A stretch of 64,000 bases of DNA, from assembly GCF_949987515.2 (NCBI RefSeq), contig NC_082689.1, positions 7,245,501 to 7,309,500 of the forward strand, given 5' to 3'. Numbering within the stretch: position 1 is the stretch's first letter; every line of letters begins with the position of its first letter. Source of the DNA: Delphinus delphis (Eukaryota; Chordata; Mammalia; Artiodactyla; Delphinidae). The position numbers and the translations under genes are program-made. The notes beneath the pieces are model-generated. The model saw nothing but the letters and a program-made list of their open reading frames with translations. It did not search any database and had not been told where the DNA came from. Positions 1 through 11,490 of the stretch are shown here, piece after piece.

Positions 1-1014
1 AAAAGGAAACTTGGGCAGGTTGGAAGTGGGGTGTAGAAACACAGTGGTGGCCAAGTTGGAGCAGTACAGCCGGCCTGGGGCCTCACCTCCGATATTCGGT
101 AAACGTGACTTGAGCATCTATGGTGTGTACCAAGTTCTGGGGGGTCAAAGAAGCCCACAGCTGGGGCTTGGGGTGGGGCTGGCCCACTGCAGCCCAGAGA
201 GACCTCAACTTGGCAAGCGCACATTGTACTCTGGTGGCCATCCATCTCCCTGGGCCAAGCCCTGCATCTTTGCATCCCCAGGGCCGGGAGTGCGACGTGG
301 GTGCTCAGTGAGCATTTGCTGACAGAGGAGGGGTCAACGCATGCACGGAAGTCTCTGTGGACTCCAGTGGGGGTGGGCTGTGTGTGGACGGGCTTCTCGG
401 GCCCCCAGGAACGAATAGGGCTGAGCCCTTCAGGGAGGGGCCTTAGAGGATAGAGCTCGGAGGACCAGGCAGGCGAGGCAGGGCTGGTACCAGGCAGGGC
501 TGATGGCAGGAGCCTGTGGATCAGGCTACACTGAAAGCTGTGGCCGGAGCCCATTCAGGAGATGAAAGGAGAGGCCGACAGGAGAGAGAGCATGGATTCA
601 GGAAGGACCAGAAACACACAGGGATACAGGCTATAGGAGAGAGTGCTGCTGTGGTCGGGGGCAGCCCCCAGCTGGGTCCTCCAGTGTGTGGGGAGGTCTC
701 CCGGGTGTGGGGAGGCCCCAAACACCCACCGGAGCTGTCCTGTACACACTGGGTATGCCCTGCCGGCCACCTGACAAGCTTTGGGTAATTTATGATTGAA
801 ATGCATGGATTCGTGAACACGGCAAGTAAGTACCAGAGAAATGGGATGGCCGAGAGCAGTGGGCTTGAGGAAAGCCTCAGACCCTGCAGACACACTCCTG
901 CACACGATTCCAGATTGCCAGACTCCCTGAGGTGGAGCAGGGCTTCATCAGAACCCCTGGGGGGCTCGTTACAGCCTGACTGCCTCCTCCCCCGCTGCAC
1001 CTCCCTCCCCCGCC
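1..1014. other. Intergenic stretch, no gene seen
   Basis: GC-moderate unique-looking DNA. Open frames on both strands are short and overlap one another, with no recognisable protein family and no splice pattern. Nothing specific can be assigned. Confidence 0.6.
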
Positions 1015-1120
1015 GGGGCTTCTGGTAGGTGTGTGATGGGGCCAAGAATCTGCATTTCTGAGAAGCTCCCAGATGCTGCTGCTGCTATTCAGAGTGGACC
1101 CCATTTTAGGAACCGTGGGC
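1015..1120 (-). mobile_element. MER5-type hAT-Charlie DNA transposon fragment
   Basis: The order 'ggggccaagaatctgcattt', then 'agctcccagatgctgctg', then a terminal block ending near 'ttaggaaccgt' is the typical end of MER5A/B, a short non-autonomous hAT transposon. It is old and diverged. The family call is from memory of the consensus. Confidence 0.55.
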
Positions 1121-1945
1121 ACAGAGGGAGGCAAGAAAGCTTCAGTTCAGAGAGAAATGAACTGTGTTGTCTGGTTCGTCCAAGTCATTTCAACTCAGTG
1201 TCTCCGGAATGTCAGTCATTTACTTTCCACATTTACAATTCTTAACGTATCCATGTACCACCTGTGCTATTAATATCGTCTAGATTGGCTTTACATTAAA
1301 TTCTGTTTATTTTCATCCTAAGCATTAATACCTATGAAATCTCAGCTTTGATGTGCTAATTGGATTTCTTCTAAAACACGTAAAACACAGAACCATACAT
1401 TTTTTGCTTGTTTGACCGCTGCACCTCCTAAAACCAGCCCCTGGTTTAAATCCCACGCACCTGGAAGGAGCAGAGGAGACTGTCTAGCTTTATCCAAATC
1501 CCGTGACTATTTCAGATGAGAGAGAATTCAAAGAAATCACAGTCCCTCAAGGACTCTGTCACTGTTGTTTGTATTTTAAAATATCTCCTTCTCGAATTAC
1601 TCACTCACCCAAATGGACACAGAAATCTCAGCCCCTCTGCCCCAGCTGCCACCACAGCTCTGTCGCCTTCCACCTCCTTCGGCCCTCTGCTCTCTTTGGC
1701 TATTCCTACGCCCTTCTCTGCCCACCTTGAAGGCTCAGGCACACTCTTCGGGTCCTGATCCGAACAGGTCCTGACAGCCCAGGCCTCCGTGCGCCTCAGT
1801 TTACCTAACCTCCTGGGTAAAACTTCCTCAGGGCCTTCATCGCCTCCCTGCTACCTACAGGGCTGTGGGAAATCACAGGATCTCGCCAGGAGGTGGGCAG
1901 AGGCCATTGGAATGCTTCTAGCACTACATAGACGACAGAGGGTAC
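1121..1945. other. Intergenic stretch, no gene seen
   Basis: AT-richer DNA followed by a pyrimidine-rich part around 1600-1740. The short frames here have no family resemblance. No repeat recognised. Confidence 0.55.
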
Positions 1946-2156
1946 CATAGGGAAAGAGAAGCCAGAGGAAGGGCACTTTTAGGTTGATGAGGGATGTCGG
2001 GAAATTCCCTCCTCTTGGCCCTTTGGGGCCCAAGTCTGCAAGGAGACTACGTCTGTCTCAAGATCGGGGGCCAAGCACAGGGGGAACACAGGCATGCTCA
2101 GCTTGTGAGTGGATGCTACCCGCAAGGACACAGCTGCCCAGTTCAACCTCATGTTC
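1946..2156. repeat. Diverged dispersed repeat, copy 1
   Basis: This segment is similar in order to 4145-4350. Both contain 'aaagagaagccagagga' followed by 'gggcac', then 'aaattccctcct', a 'tggggccc' block, 'ctgtctca', 'agcacaggg', 'gagttcaac/agttcaag' and 'catgt'. The pair is about 2.2 kb apart and clearly diverged. It may be a local duplication or an unrecognised interspersed repeat. Confidence 0.55.
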
Positions 2157-2820
2157 TAAATCAGTGTAAAAACCTAAATCTACACAAATAGGGAAGTCCA
2201 GCTTTGGACGACTGGGGAGAAGTGCACAAGAACCCCTTCAATCTACGACAAGAAAAAAATTTTAAGAGATTTTATTGGAAAAATACAAGGAACTGTAGAA
2301 TAAGACAAAGACCCCAGCTTGCTGAGGACTAACCAGGAATGGGAAGTGGGAAAGCTATTTCTCCCTCCCTCTGTGTCTGTCTGTCTGTGTCTCCACACCA
2401 GCTGCCCCTGCTACACATATACATGGCCTGTTGTGGCCAATTCAAAATACCTGCCCCACCCCCATGGCCATCCAGCCCAGAGCCCCTGCTAACTGGCCTG
2501 ATCTCCATCTCAATTCTCATCTCTGGCAGAGGGAATCTGACTGGGTCAGCCCAGCCTCTGGCTTGACTCCTCCAGGGTCAAAGGTCCACTCTGTTCTGGT
2601 CAGCTATGGCCAGGAGGCTGGGGTCAGTGGTACTCAGGGTCCTCCCCCTCCAGGGCTGAGGATGGAGCAAACACCATAGGAAGTGGTTCTGGAGCAGGAG
2701 AAGGGGAGGATGGCTGCCTTCTGTACAAATACCTGTTCCCCAGAACCATTCTGAGAAATCAGGGTGGGACTGAGATTTTCCCAATCAGAGATGCAAGTAC
2801 CCTCTTCATTCTTTTGCCAA
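2157..2820. other. Intergenic stretch, no gene seen
   Basis: Mixed composition with a short (tgtc)n-like patch near 2381-2390. No exon, RNA gene or named repeat recognised. Confidence 0.5.
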
Positions 2821-3239
2821 TTGTTATGAACTGAATATTCATGTCCCTCCAAAATTCATATGTTAAAGCCCAAACCTGCAAGGTAATGGCATTTGGAGAT
2901 GAGGCCTTTGGGAGGTAGTAGGGTTAATAAGGTCATGAGGGTGGGGCCCTTCTGATGGGATTAGTAGCTTTCTAAGAAGAGGAAGAACACAGTTTTCTTT
3001 CTCCCCCTCTTCCTTCCTCTCTCTCTTTTTCCTGATACACAGCCCAGGAAAGGCCATGTGAGGACGTATCAGGAAGGTGGCCATCTGCAGGCCAAGAAAA
3101 GGGCTCTCATCAGAACCCCAGAACCTGACCATGCTTGACGTTGGACTTCCAGCTTCCAGAACTGGCAGAAAACAAATTTCTGTTGTTTAAGCCCTGAGAC
3201 TGTGGTATTTTGTTAAGGCAGCCCTAGCTGACTAAGACA
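2821..3239 (+). mobile_element. MLT1-type LTR (ERVL-MaLR), solitary
   Basis: The segment starts 'tgttatgaactgaatattc' and contains 'ccaaaattcatatgttaaag', 'gaggcctttgggaggta', 'aaggtcatgagggtgggg', 'ggccatgtgaggac', 'ttggacttccagc', 'tttctgttgtttaagcc' and ends 'ctgactaagaca'. This is the full plan of a mammalian MaLR LTR on the plus strand. No internal retroviral coding sequence is attached, so it is a solo LTR relic. Confidence 0.85.
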
Positions 3240-4016
3240 CCAGTATTGGTCTTGTCATTTTTAGCAGGCCTTTTTATAAATCCTCCAGAATTTGGGTCGA
3301 TAGATGAGTTCATGGCAGCTCCACTGTGCAAACGGCCCTACTGCTAGAACTCAACAAAGACCCAGTGTAGAGAGTGCAGCTTCCCACACATAAAGATCCC
3401 TGTCTGGCTGCAGAGAGGACACCGCCCGCTTTTATGCAGTGTCTGTTTTGCACTGAGCTCGGGTGCCCTGGCCCGCCTCCCTCTGGCTGGTCCACAGACC
3501 TTGGCCCACAGGTGGGCGGGAGCTTGCCAAGGGTGGTGGCCGACCGAGGCCGCTCACCCCAGGAGGAGTGGCCCTTGTCACTCTCTCCGATTGCTCACAG
3601 CCTGTCTGGTGACGGGGGCGTGTGACAGAGGGCCAGCGTCCATGAATTGGGTGAAAGTTCTCTTAACAACGGGACAACACTGCAGCGGCTGGCTCTCATT
3701 TCACCTGGAGAAAGTAGGTTGAGCCCTCTCCTCCCCAACCCAGCTGAGAGCAGCCGCTGTCACTGTGGTGCCCAAAGGGGACAGGACACTCCGGAGCTGC
3801 CACCAGCCAGTTCCCGGAGGCAAGGCATAGATTCCACTCACCAGGACAGAACCAAGGCTCTCGTGGACTGTAGATCTGGTTTTTTCAAACTCTATACCGG
3901 TTTTTAAGTTTGAACATTATATACGTTTTATAATCTTGAAGTCTTTTTAACACCAAAATGTAAAAACAATTTAAACAAGTGGGTCATTCATCTCGTGGCA
4001 AAGAGTAAAAAGAGCT
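3240..4016. other. Intergenic stretch, no gene seen
   Basis: GC-rich to about 3850, then AT-rich. Short overlapping frames only. No repeat recognised. Confidence 0.5.
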
Positions 4017-4084
4017 GCCTGGGCGTATCGTTTGTGGGTGTTGATGTGATGCCTGGGAGTATCGTTTGTGGGTGTTGATGTGAG
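4017..4084. repeat. 34-bp tandem duplication
   Basis: Two head-to-tail copies, 4017-4050 and 4051-4084, differ by only two bases. Each carries 'tatcgtttgtgggtgttga'. This is a recent local duplication. Confidence 0.85.
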
Positions 4085-4144
4085 GCCAGGGACCATAATC
4101 CAATTTAACTTTTGCACTCTCATTGCACAAATGAGAGACGCTTC

Positions 4145-4350
4145 CAGAAGGAAAGAGAAGCCAGAGGAGGGGCACGCTCATGCTTGGGATGAAGGGAGAA
4201 TGTTAGGAAATTCCCTCCTGCCAGCTCTCTGGGGCCCTGAGCGAGAGGGGGCCACCTCTGTCTCATGACCTGGAGCCCAGCACAGGGTGGGGGCTTGGCA
4301 TGTGAGTTGACAGAACCCACCCAGGACACGACTGACCAGTTCAAGCCCAT
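4145..4350. repeat. Diverged dispersed repeat, copy 2
   Basis: Partner of 1946-2156 in the same orientation. It shares 'ggaaagagaagccagagga', 'aggaaattccctcct', 'tctggggccc' and 'ctgtctca' in the same order, with small insertions between blocks. Confidence 0.55.
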
Positions 4351-4904
4351 GTGAGCCTGATGTGTTCCATCATCCTCCAGACGGGGAGCTGAGGGTCGAG
4401 GTGTGTCGAGGGCCCAGGGAGACCCATCCCTGGAGCCCTGCCTGGACATGCTCTTCACCCGGGGGCCCTGCAGCTTCAGCCTTAGACATTGGAGGAAGGA
4501 AGGAGACCACCCATCACTAGCTGGGGTGCACAAGAAGTGAGCTGGTGGGGGCTACCCACCCCGCCCTCTCACCACTCACTGAGAAGCCTGCAAATGGTTA
4601 ACTGTGGGCCACCCACTTAGGGGAGGACAGCCCTGTAACTGGTTTGAGCCTCTGCCCCCAGACTGCCCAGGGCTCCCCATGAAGGCTCCACACAGCATGG
4701 CTGGAGAGGGTGCTGAACAGATGTGAGTCCCCAGGGAGCCTGCTGGCCTGACCCTCAGACAGAACAGGGCTTGTCTGTCCTGGCTCCTGGTTCTGTCCCC
4801 TGCTGTGTTCTCTGCCCCTGGTCTTTGCTTTCTTCCTTGCTTCCATGCTGCACCTCCCAAGGCAGTCTCTCCACCCACCCCTGTGCTCATTCCTCTCCTC
4901 TCAG
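4351..4904. other. Intergenic stretch, no gene seen
   Basis: GC-rich unique-looking DNA. Reverse-strand frames reaching about 130 codons have no recognisable domain and no splice support. Confidence 0.5.
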
Positions 4905-5110
4905 GAGTGGCAGGGTTCTGGGACCTGCAAGACCAGAGTTCAAATCCTGCCTCAGCCACTTACCAGCTGTGTGACCTTGGGCAAGTTACTAAGTTTCTCT
5001 GAGCTTCAGAATCCTAACATGAGTCTCTAACATGTGACTGATAATAGTACCTTCCCTCCCCAGGGTTGTGTGAGGATCAAATGAGTTAAAGGGAAAGTGC
5101 TTGACCCGCT
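4905..5110 (+). mobile_element. MIR SINE
   Basis: The core 'agagttcaaatcctgcctc', 'cagctgtgtgaccttgggca', 'tctctgagcttcag' and 'gatcaaatgagttaaag' follows the MIR consensus order on the plus strand, an ancient tRNA-derived SINE. Confidence 0.85.
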
Positions 5111-5337
5111 CTGGGAAGCAAGGGCACGGGCGTCTGCAGCCCAGGTCATTTCCCCTCCAGGGGCTTTGTCTCAGTCACCACCTCCCGGCCCAGGTCGCCG
5201 CTGTCCTCCTCAGCACTTCAAGCCTGAGTCCTGTCCTCGTCGGAGACCTGGGTGGGGCGGCGGCTGCGGGTGACCAGCAGTCTCTTTCTTTCCTGTTAGC
5301 ACAGCCGCTCCCGAACAGAGGGGAGGACTTGCGGCCT

Positions 5338-5553
5338 GTGTTGGGTCTGCGTGGCGTCCGCATGGGGTCCGCGTGTGGTCTGAGTGTGGGTCCGCGTTTT
5401 GCTCCATGTGGGGTCCACGTGGGGTCCGCAGTGTGGGTCCGCGTGTTGCTCCGCGTGGGGTCCACGTGGGGTCTGCATGGCGTCCGTGTGTGGGTCCGCG
5501 TGGGGTCCGCGTGTTGACTGCGTGGCGTCCACGTGTGGGTGGCCCCACAGTGA
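5338..5553. repeat. GC-rich minisatellite, 'gtggggtccgc' units
   Basis: Many imperfect 10-14 bp units (gtggggtccgc, gtgggtccgcg, gtggcgtccac) are arranged in a longer period of roughly 45-57 bp, marked by repeated 'gggtccgcgt(g/t)ttg' blocks. It is CpG-rich. It opens long frames on both strands by composition only, so I do not call a gene. Confidence 0.85.
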
Positions 5554-6224
5554 TTCTAGGCAAAGCCTTGGGCCATCAGACACGGCTGCCTCTGGGAGGA
5601 ACAGCGGTTAAGGCCCCGGAGGAGGCTGAGATCCCAAGAGAGGGGTCAGCAGGAGAAGAGAAGGTCAGGGAGGATGCTGAAACAGGAGTGCATGTGACCA
5701 GTTAAGAGGGAGGGAGGCAGGGCCCTAGGACCCTCGTCCACTCGCGTCTCCAGCGGGGAGGATGCCAGACATTGGAGGAAGGGGAGCCCACACCTAAGGC
5801 CCCTCTGAGGCCTGGGGAGGCCTGGTGTCCAGTCCGCAACAGTAGCACGAGTGTGGCAGGGAAGGCGCTGATTGGTGCTGTGTGCGGCCGGATGCTGGGG
5901 CCTCTGGCCAGTGTGGGACCAGCTTATGGTCTGGAGATCTCCACTGCATTCCACGCACTCCTGAAGGAGCCAGGAGGCCCTGGCTCAGGCGTGTCCAGCT
6001 CATAGACCAAGAGTCATCAACCACAGCAGCCCCTGTCAGGAACAGGGCAGCAGAGGAGCTGGATCTTCTCTCCCGCCCCGGATGACCACTGGCAACAGCT
6101 CAGGACGCCAGCTCCGGCCTCCACCCTGTCCCGCCCCCAGGCCTGCGGGTCCGTGTCGCCCCTCAACGACTTCCGGAGGCAGCAATAATGTCCTTTTCCA
6201 GGGGAAAGGGGACTTGCCAGATTA
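5554..6224. other. Intergenic stretch, no gene seen
   Basis: GC-rich DNA between two minisatellites. No repeat family or exon recognised. Confidence 0.5.
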
Positions 6225-6375
6225 AAGGGGTGGTTCTCAGGGTGTGGTCCCCACACCAGCAGCCGCAGCAGCTGAGAACTTGTTGGAAACACAGATTCTT
6301 GGCCCCGGGCCTCCTGCATCAGAAACTCCAGGGTGGGACCCAGGAATCTGCATTTAACTCTCCGCTCATGAGGCT
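6225..6375 (+). mobile_element. MER5-type hAT-Charlie DNA transposon
   Basis: 'tggttctcagggtgtggtcc', 'agaacttgttggaaacacag', 'atcagaaactccagggtggg' and 'aggaatctgcattta' appear in MER5A/B order. It is a near full-length core immediately before the 24-bp minisatellite. Confidence 0.8.
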
Positions 6376-6440
6376 GCTGCGTCATGAGAACCACAGAGCC
6401 AAGAGGCCAAACTGTCCACACAACGTGGAACAGCGTGGAT

Positions 6441-6664
6441 GGGTCTCCTGGGCCTAATGTCACAGGGTCTCCTGGGCCTAATGTCACAGGGTCTCCTGGG
6501 CCTAATGTCAATGGAACAGCATGGTTGGGTCTCCTGGGCCTAATGTCACAGGGTCTCCTGGGCCTGATGTCACAGGGTCTCCTGGGCCTGATGTCATAGG
6601 ATGGGTCTCCTGGGCCTAATGTCAATGGAACAGCGTGGATGGGTCTCCAGGCCTAATGTCACAT
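6441..6664. repeat. 24-bp minisatellite, about 8 copies
   Basis: The unit is 'gggtctcctgggcctaatgt' plus 'caca'. There are eight copies. Two of them carry the same insertion after 'gtca' (atggaacagc(a/g)tgg), so a higher-order unit also duplicated. Because 24 is a multiple of three, the array is open in several frames and encodes a collagen-like GSPGPNVT repeat by chance. Confidence 0.92.
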
Positions 6665-6920
6665 GTTCTTACAAGAGAGAACATTCTGAACCATTCCATT
6701 TACACAAAGGACCAAAACAGACAAAGCTAGTCCATGGTGTTAGAAGTCAGAGGTTACCCTTGGGGGCTGGGCCGGAAGGGGTAGACAGGCTTTCAGGAGT
6801 GGTGATGAGGTTCTCTTTCTGGCTCTGGGTGTGGTTACAGTGTGTAAACAATCGGTATCTATACTTAGAATATGGGCACTGTCTGTATTCTACTATATAT
6901 TTAGATCTAAAAATTTGTTT
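6665..6920 (+). mobile_element. Old L1 3' UTR fragment
   Basis: 'ccatttacacaaaggac', 'acaaagctagtccatggtgt' and a 'gttacccttgggggctggg' block, followed by 'gtggttacagtgtgtaaac', resembles the L1M 3' UTR on the plus strand. Subfamily is not resolvable by eye. Confidence 0.5.
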
Positions 6921-7581
6921 TAACTATACGACAGGGTGAAATAGAAGTGTCACCTCCCTCTTCAATGTACAGCCTAAATATTGACTGAAGTCACTTCGGG
7001 ATGATCTGGGGGTCCTCTCCTGGCTCCAGAAAATAAAAAGCTGGGCATTCTTTTATCCTTGGCCAATAGGTTTTATGAATTTAACCTAAAAGTGGCCTCA
7101 ATAGACAACAGGACAAGCTGGCTAATTAAAACCAGAAAGGGGCTGTAGATCAAAACGTCCCAAACTAATGCTGCCATCTTCGGTCAACACTGCTGCTCCC
7201 ATTTTCCCCTGGTTTATAGGTAATATTTCCAGAGAACAAGCTGCCTCATTCAGTTACCTTCACAATGCGTTTATCTTGGAGGAGATACCAGGAAATAGTG
7301 TTGCACAAGGAAAGACATTCTGTGGATGCTTGACTCTGGGGGGTGGGGTTGGAGGCCGAAAGAAGCAGCTTGCCTCACCTGCCAAGGAATTTTCCAGGCG
7401 AGACATTTCAGGACCTTGACAACCACAGAATGCGGCTTTGTGGCTCCATGGCCTTCTGCCTGTGGGCTAGAGTAGATTCAAAACAGTGTTCCTTATGAGG
7501 ATACTCTTGGCCCTCCTGGAGGGATACTATCCCCTCGTTTTCCTTAAGGATGTCAGCTCTCCCCAGCCCTCTTGTCTGTTC
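6921..7581. other. Intergenic stretch, no gene seen
   Basis: No exon, RNA gene or named repeat recognised between the L1 fragment and the next SINE. Confidence 0.5.
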
Positions 7582-7934
7582 TTTTTTTTTTTTTTTTAAA
7601 TACATTTATTTATTTATGGCTGTGTTGAGTCTTCACTGCTGCACGCGGGCTTTCTCTAGTTGCAGTGAGCAGGGGATACTCTTCATTGCGGTGCACGAGC
7701 TTCTCTTTGCAGTGGCTTCTCTTGTTGTGGTGTACGGGCTCTAGGCAGGCGGGCTCAGTAGTTGTGGCACGTGGGCTCAGTAGTTGTGGCTTGCGGGCTC
7801 TAGAGTGCAGGCTCAGTAGTTGTGGCGCACGGGCTTAGCTGCTCCGCGGCATGTGGGATATTCCTGGACCGGGGCTTGAACCCGTGTCCCCTGCATTGGC
7901 AGGCGATTCCTAACCACTGCGCCACCAGGGAAGT
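7582..7934 (-). mobile_element. CHR SINE (tRNA-Glu derived), minus strand
   Basis: Poly-T at 7582-7597, then the reverse of the CHR tail and body (ggctgtgttgagtcttc, gttgcagtgagcagggg, tagttgtggc repeats). The tRNA-related end reads 'gcttgaacccgtgtcc' (B-box region), 'ttggcaggcgattcctaacc' and 'gccaccagggaag'. Cetartiodactyl-specific SINE. Confidence 0.95.
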
Positions 7935-9494
7935 GTGTCGTCCCCTCCACCCCTCGTCTATCCTGTGCGGGAAGCTAACAGGCAACCAGACGTGCCACGT
8001 CTAGGCACTTACCCAGGAGCTCCAGCTCGGGGTGATCCCTCCAAATGTTTATCGAAACTCCAAGGGGAAGATGGCAAGTGCATCCTCCAATCAGGCAGAA
8101 GCCTGCCCTGTGTCACCTGAAGAATCACTTCTGCTTGGTTGTGTTTTGTGTGAAGCCATCAGCCTACACGGAAGGAGGCACAGAGGAAGAAGTGTCTGAT
8201 GAATGCTGTTTGCATGTGTGACCTTGTGGGCCCAGGAGAAAGCCCACCTACTGGAATGAACGGACTGAAACCCATGCATCAGCCAGGACAGTCTATGCCA
8301 TGCACATCCCTGAGACCCACTTCGGCCCTACTCAGTCCAAAATCTGGGCTTGGGCCCCAGGAATTCTTACGTTAAACAGGCTCTTCAAAGTTTGAAAATC
8401 ACTATCCTACATCACCCTGTTCCATAAAAGCCCTTGAGAGAAATCCCTCAGTACTAACAACTTTTTTCTGAGCAACTGGTCAGTTTTTATCCCTGAATGC
8501 GGTCGAATGAGTCACTGACACATTTTCCTTCTCCATGACGGTTGCTGGGAAGCTTAGGGATAATTTGGGCCCATTCGGAGCAAGAGTCTTTGTAATAGGA
8601 ATTTTTTAACCTTATCCCTCGTTGTTTTATGTCCCTAGCCTTTTATTCTTCTTTCTTTTGTCCTCTTTTTAATTTATGCTGTGTTGGATAAGTGAGACAT
8701 AGGTATAAATATGTATTATATTTATAGAGGGAAATACTATCTCTGTTAATTTGCATAATAACACATAAAGCAAACAGCTACCACACACTGACTGCCAGCA
8801 CTGTGCATCCCCGCATTAGTCTCAGGACTTAGGTGACATCCGTCCTCCCTACATGACAGTCAAGGAACAGGAGGCCCCAAGGGGAAGTCACACGCCCAGT
8901 TCAACCAGTGAGGGGCTGAACAGGATTGACAGCTATGCTGTGTCGGCTCCACTCAACGGAGGCTCTCAACACCTATACTGCCTCCGTTTGGGAACCATTT
9001 AATTCCTTCTCAAAATATTCTACTTTTTGACCCCGGACAGAGGTGGAGGGGCCAGTCCCTACCACACCTTGGCCCAGTCTAGGCCTTGTGTTCATCTTTT
9101 CCCAGCCTCCTTTTTCTTCAAGTAACTTGAATGGGTTGTTTCATTTTTACAAAAAAGAACCTAATTTAAACATATATTAAAAGAGACAATTGAAACAAAT
9201 TAAACAATAATAAAGTGATGTAAATATAAATGACATAGAATATTATGCAACTGTTAAAAGGGTATGTATATATACTTAGTTCACTGAGCTAGAATATTCT
9301 CTAGACACATTGTTAATGGGAGGCAAACGTAATAAGATGTCATATGTAATTTTAAAAAATATTCTATAGTTTGAAGAAGATATTTAATGCTTTAGTTCCT
9401 TTGGAGTTTATTTGAGGGATTTGTTTTTAGATCTAAACTGATACTTTTCCCAAATGGCTAATCAATATTCCAAACTTTATCGACAGGCTCCTTT
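7935..9494. other. Intergenic stretch with a small MER5 fragment
   Basis: 'ggccccaggaattcttacg' to 'agtttgaaaatcactat' at about 8325-8405 resembles a MER5 fragment. The rest, including an AT-rich part at 9130-9480, has no recognisable gene or repeat. Confidence 0.45.
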
Positions 9495-10800
9495 TCTGAA
9501 AAACAATTTTATTGAACTATAATTCACATTCCACACAAGTCACTCTTTTAGAATATACAATTCAATGGTCTTTAGTGTGTTTGCAGTCATTCAACTATCA
9601 CCACAATCAATTTTAGAACATTGTCATTATCTTCCCCAAAGAAATCCCATCCCCATTGACAGTCACTCACTCCCCACTCCCTACAACCCTTTCAGCCCTT
9701 GACAGCCACGAATCTACTTTCTCTGTGGATTGCCTTTTCTGGGTGGTTCATATAAATGAAATCAGACAGTATGTGGTCCTGTGTTACTGACTTCTTCCAC
9801 TTAGCAAAAGGCTTTCAAAGTTCATTCATGTTGTAGCATATATCAATACTATTTCTTTTTATAGCTGACTATTATTCCATTAAATAGATTACCACACTGT
9901 GTTTATCCATTTATCAGTTGATAGACATTTGGGCTGTTACCGCTTTTTGCCTGTTACGAATAATGCTGCTGTGAACATTCATGTACAACTTTTTGTGTGG
10001 ACATACGTTTGCATTTCTCTTGAGAATGTTCTTAGGAATGGAATTGCTAGGTCAATTGCTAGGTAATTCTACACTTAATCTTTTGAAGAATTGCCAGACT
10101 ATTTTTCAAAATGCCCGCACCATTTTATATTCCCATCAGCAGTGTATAGGGTTCCAGGTTCTCTACACCCTCACCAACACTTGCTATTACCTGTTTTTTC
10201 ATTACAGCCATCCTATGACATAGTATCTCGTTGTGGTTTTGATTTGCATTTCCCAGATGACTAGTGATGTTGAGCAAGTTTTCATGTGCTTATGGGCCAT
10301 TTGTACAACTTCTTTGCAGAAATGTCTATTTAGATTCCCTTGCCATATTTTAATTGGGTTATTTATTTTTATTATTGAGTTGTATAGTCTAGATATAAGA
10401 CCCTTATCAGATATACGATTTGCAAAATTTTTCTTCTATTTTGAGCTATATTTCCACTTTCTTGATGATGTTCTTTGAAGCACAAAAGTTTTTAATTTTA
10501 ATGATGTCTAATTTCTTTTTTCTTTTGTTGCTTGTGCTTTTGGTGTCGTATCTAAGCAACCACTGCCTAATCCAATGTCAAGAAGATTTACACCTATGTT
10601 TTCTGCTGATAATTTTATAGTTTTAGCTTTTACATTTAGGCCTTTGACCATTTTGAGTTAACTTTTTTATATGGCATGAGGTAGAAACACAAATGCATTC
10701 TTTTGCTTGTAGATACTCAGTTGTCCCAGCACCATTTGTTGAAAAGACTTGTTTGCCCATTGAATGGTCTTGGCACTCTTGTCAAAAATCAGTTGATCTT

Positions 10801-11072
10801 GGACTTCCCTGGTCGTGTGGTGGATAAGAATCCGCCTGCCAATGCAGGGGACGCAGGTTCAAGCCCTGCTCCAGGAAGATCCCACATGCCACGGAGCAAC
10901 TAAGCCCATGCGCCACAACTACTGAGCCTGTGCTCTAGGGTCTGCAAGCCACAACTACTGAAGTCGGTGCACCTAGAGCCCAAGAGAAGAGAAGCCACTG
11001 TAATGAGAAGCCCGCACACCACGATGAAGACCCTATGCAGCCAAAAATAAATAAATAAATAAATAAAATTTT
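10801..11072 (+). mobile_element. CHR SINE with 15-bp target-site duplication
   Basis: It starts 'ggacttccctggtcgtgtgg', has 'aggttcaagccctgctcc' (B box) and ends in an aaat-rich tail. The flanks 'aaaaatcagttgatc' at 10784-10798 and 11073-11087 match exactly. The host sequence is the old L1, so this insertion is younger than it. Confidence 0.96.
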
Positions 11073-11170
11073 AAAAATCAGTTGATCATGGATGGATGGA
11101 TAGGTGTATTTATGGCTTCTCAGTTCTATTCTATTGATCTATATGTTTATCCTTGCGTCAGTACCACACT

Positions 11171-11490
11171 GTCTTTTTTTTTGAATTTTATTTTATTTTA
11201 TTTTATACCACACATTCTTATTTAGTTATCTATTTATACATACAATTCATCCCACCCCCACCCCGCCACTTTCCCCCCTTGGTGTCCATACGTTTGTTCT
11301 CTACATCTGTGTCTCTATTTCTGCCTTGCAAACCGGTTCATCTGTACCATTTTTCTAGATTCCACATATATGTGTTGATATACAATATTTGTTTTTCTCT
11401 TTCTGACTTACTTCACTCTGTATGACAGTTTCTAGGTCCATCCACATCTCTACAAATGACCCAATTTTGTTCCATTGTATATATGTACCG
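11171..11490 (-). mobile_element. L1 3'-end fragment nested in older L1
   Basis: 'attccacatatatgtgttg', 'tttctctttctgacttactt', 'cactctgtatgacagtttc' and 'gtccatccacatctctac' are the reverse complement of the L1 ORF2-end and 3' UTR region. It splits the older L1 text between 'cagtaccacactgt' and 'ttactgttgctttgtag'. Confidence 0.75.

Noticed and set aside
5175..5705. Frames of about 95-138 codons over the GC-rich array
   Set aside because: Tandem-repeat artefact; open in many frames and strands.
6017..6639. Collagen-like or repetitive protein (GSPGPNVT repeats plus, IRPRRPCD repeats minus)
   Set aside because: Generated by the 24-bp minisatellite, which stays open because 24 is divisible by three. 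Both strands are open and no exon structure exists.
5338..6664. CRISPR-like arrays
   Set aside because: The repeats are head-to-tail minisatellites without unique spacers, in a mammalian genome.
10801..10903. tRNA-like segments with A and B boxes
   Set aside because: They are the tRNA-Glu-derived heads of CHR SINEs with A-rich tails and target-site duplications, not functional tRNA genes.
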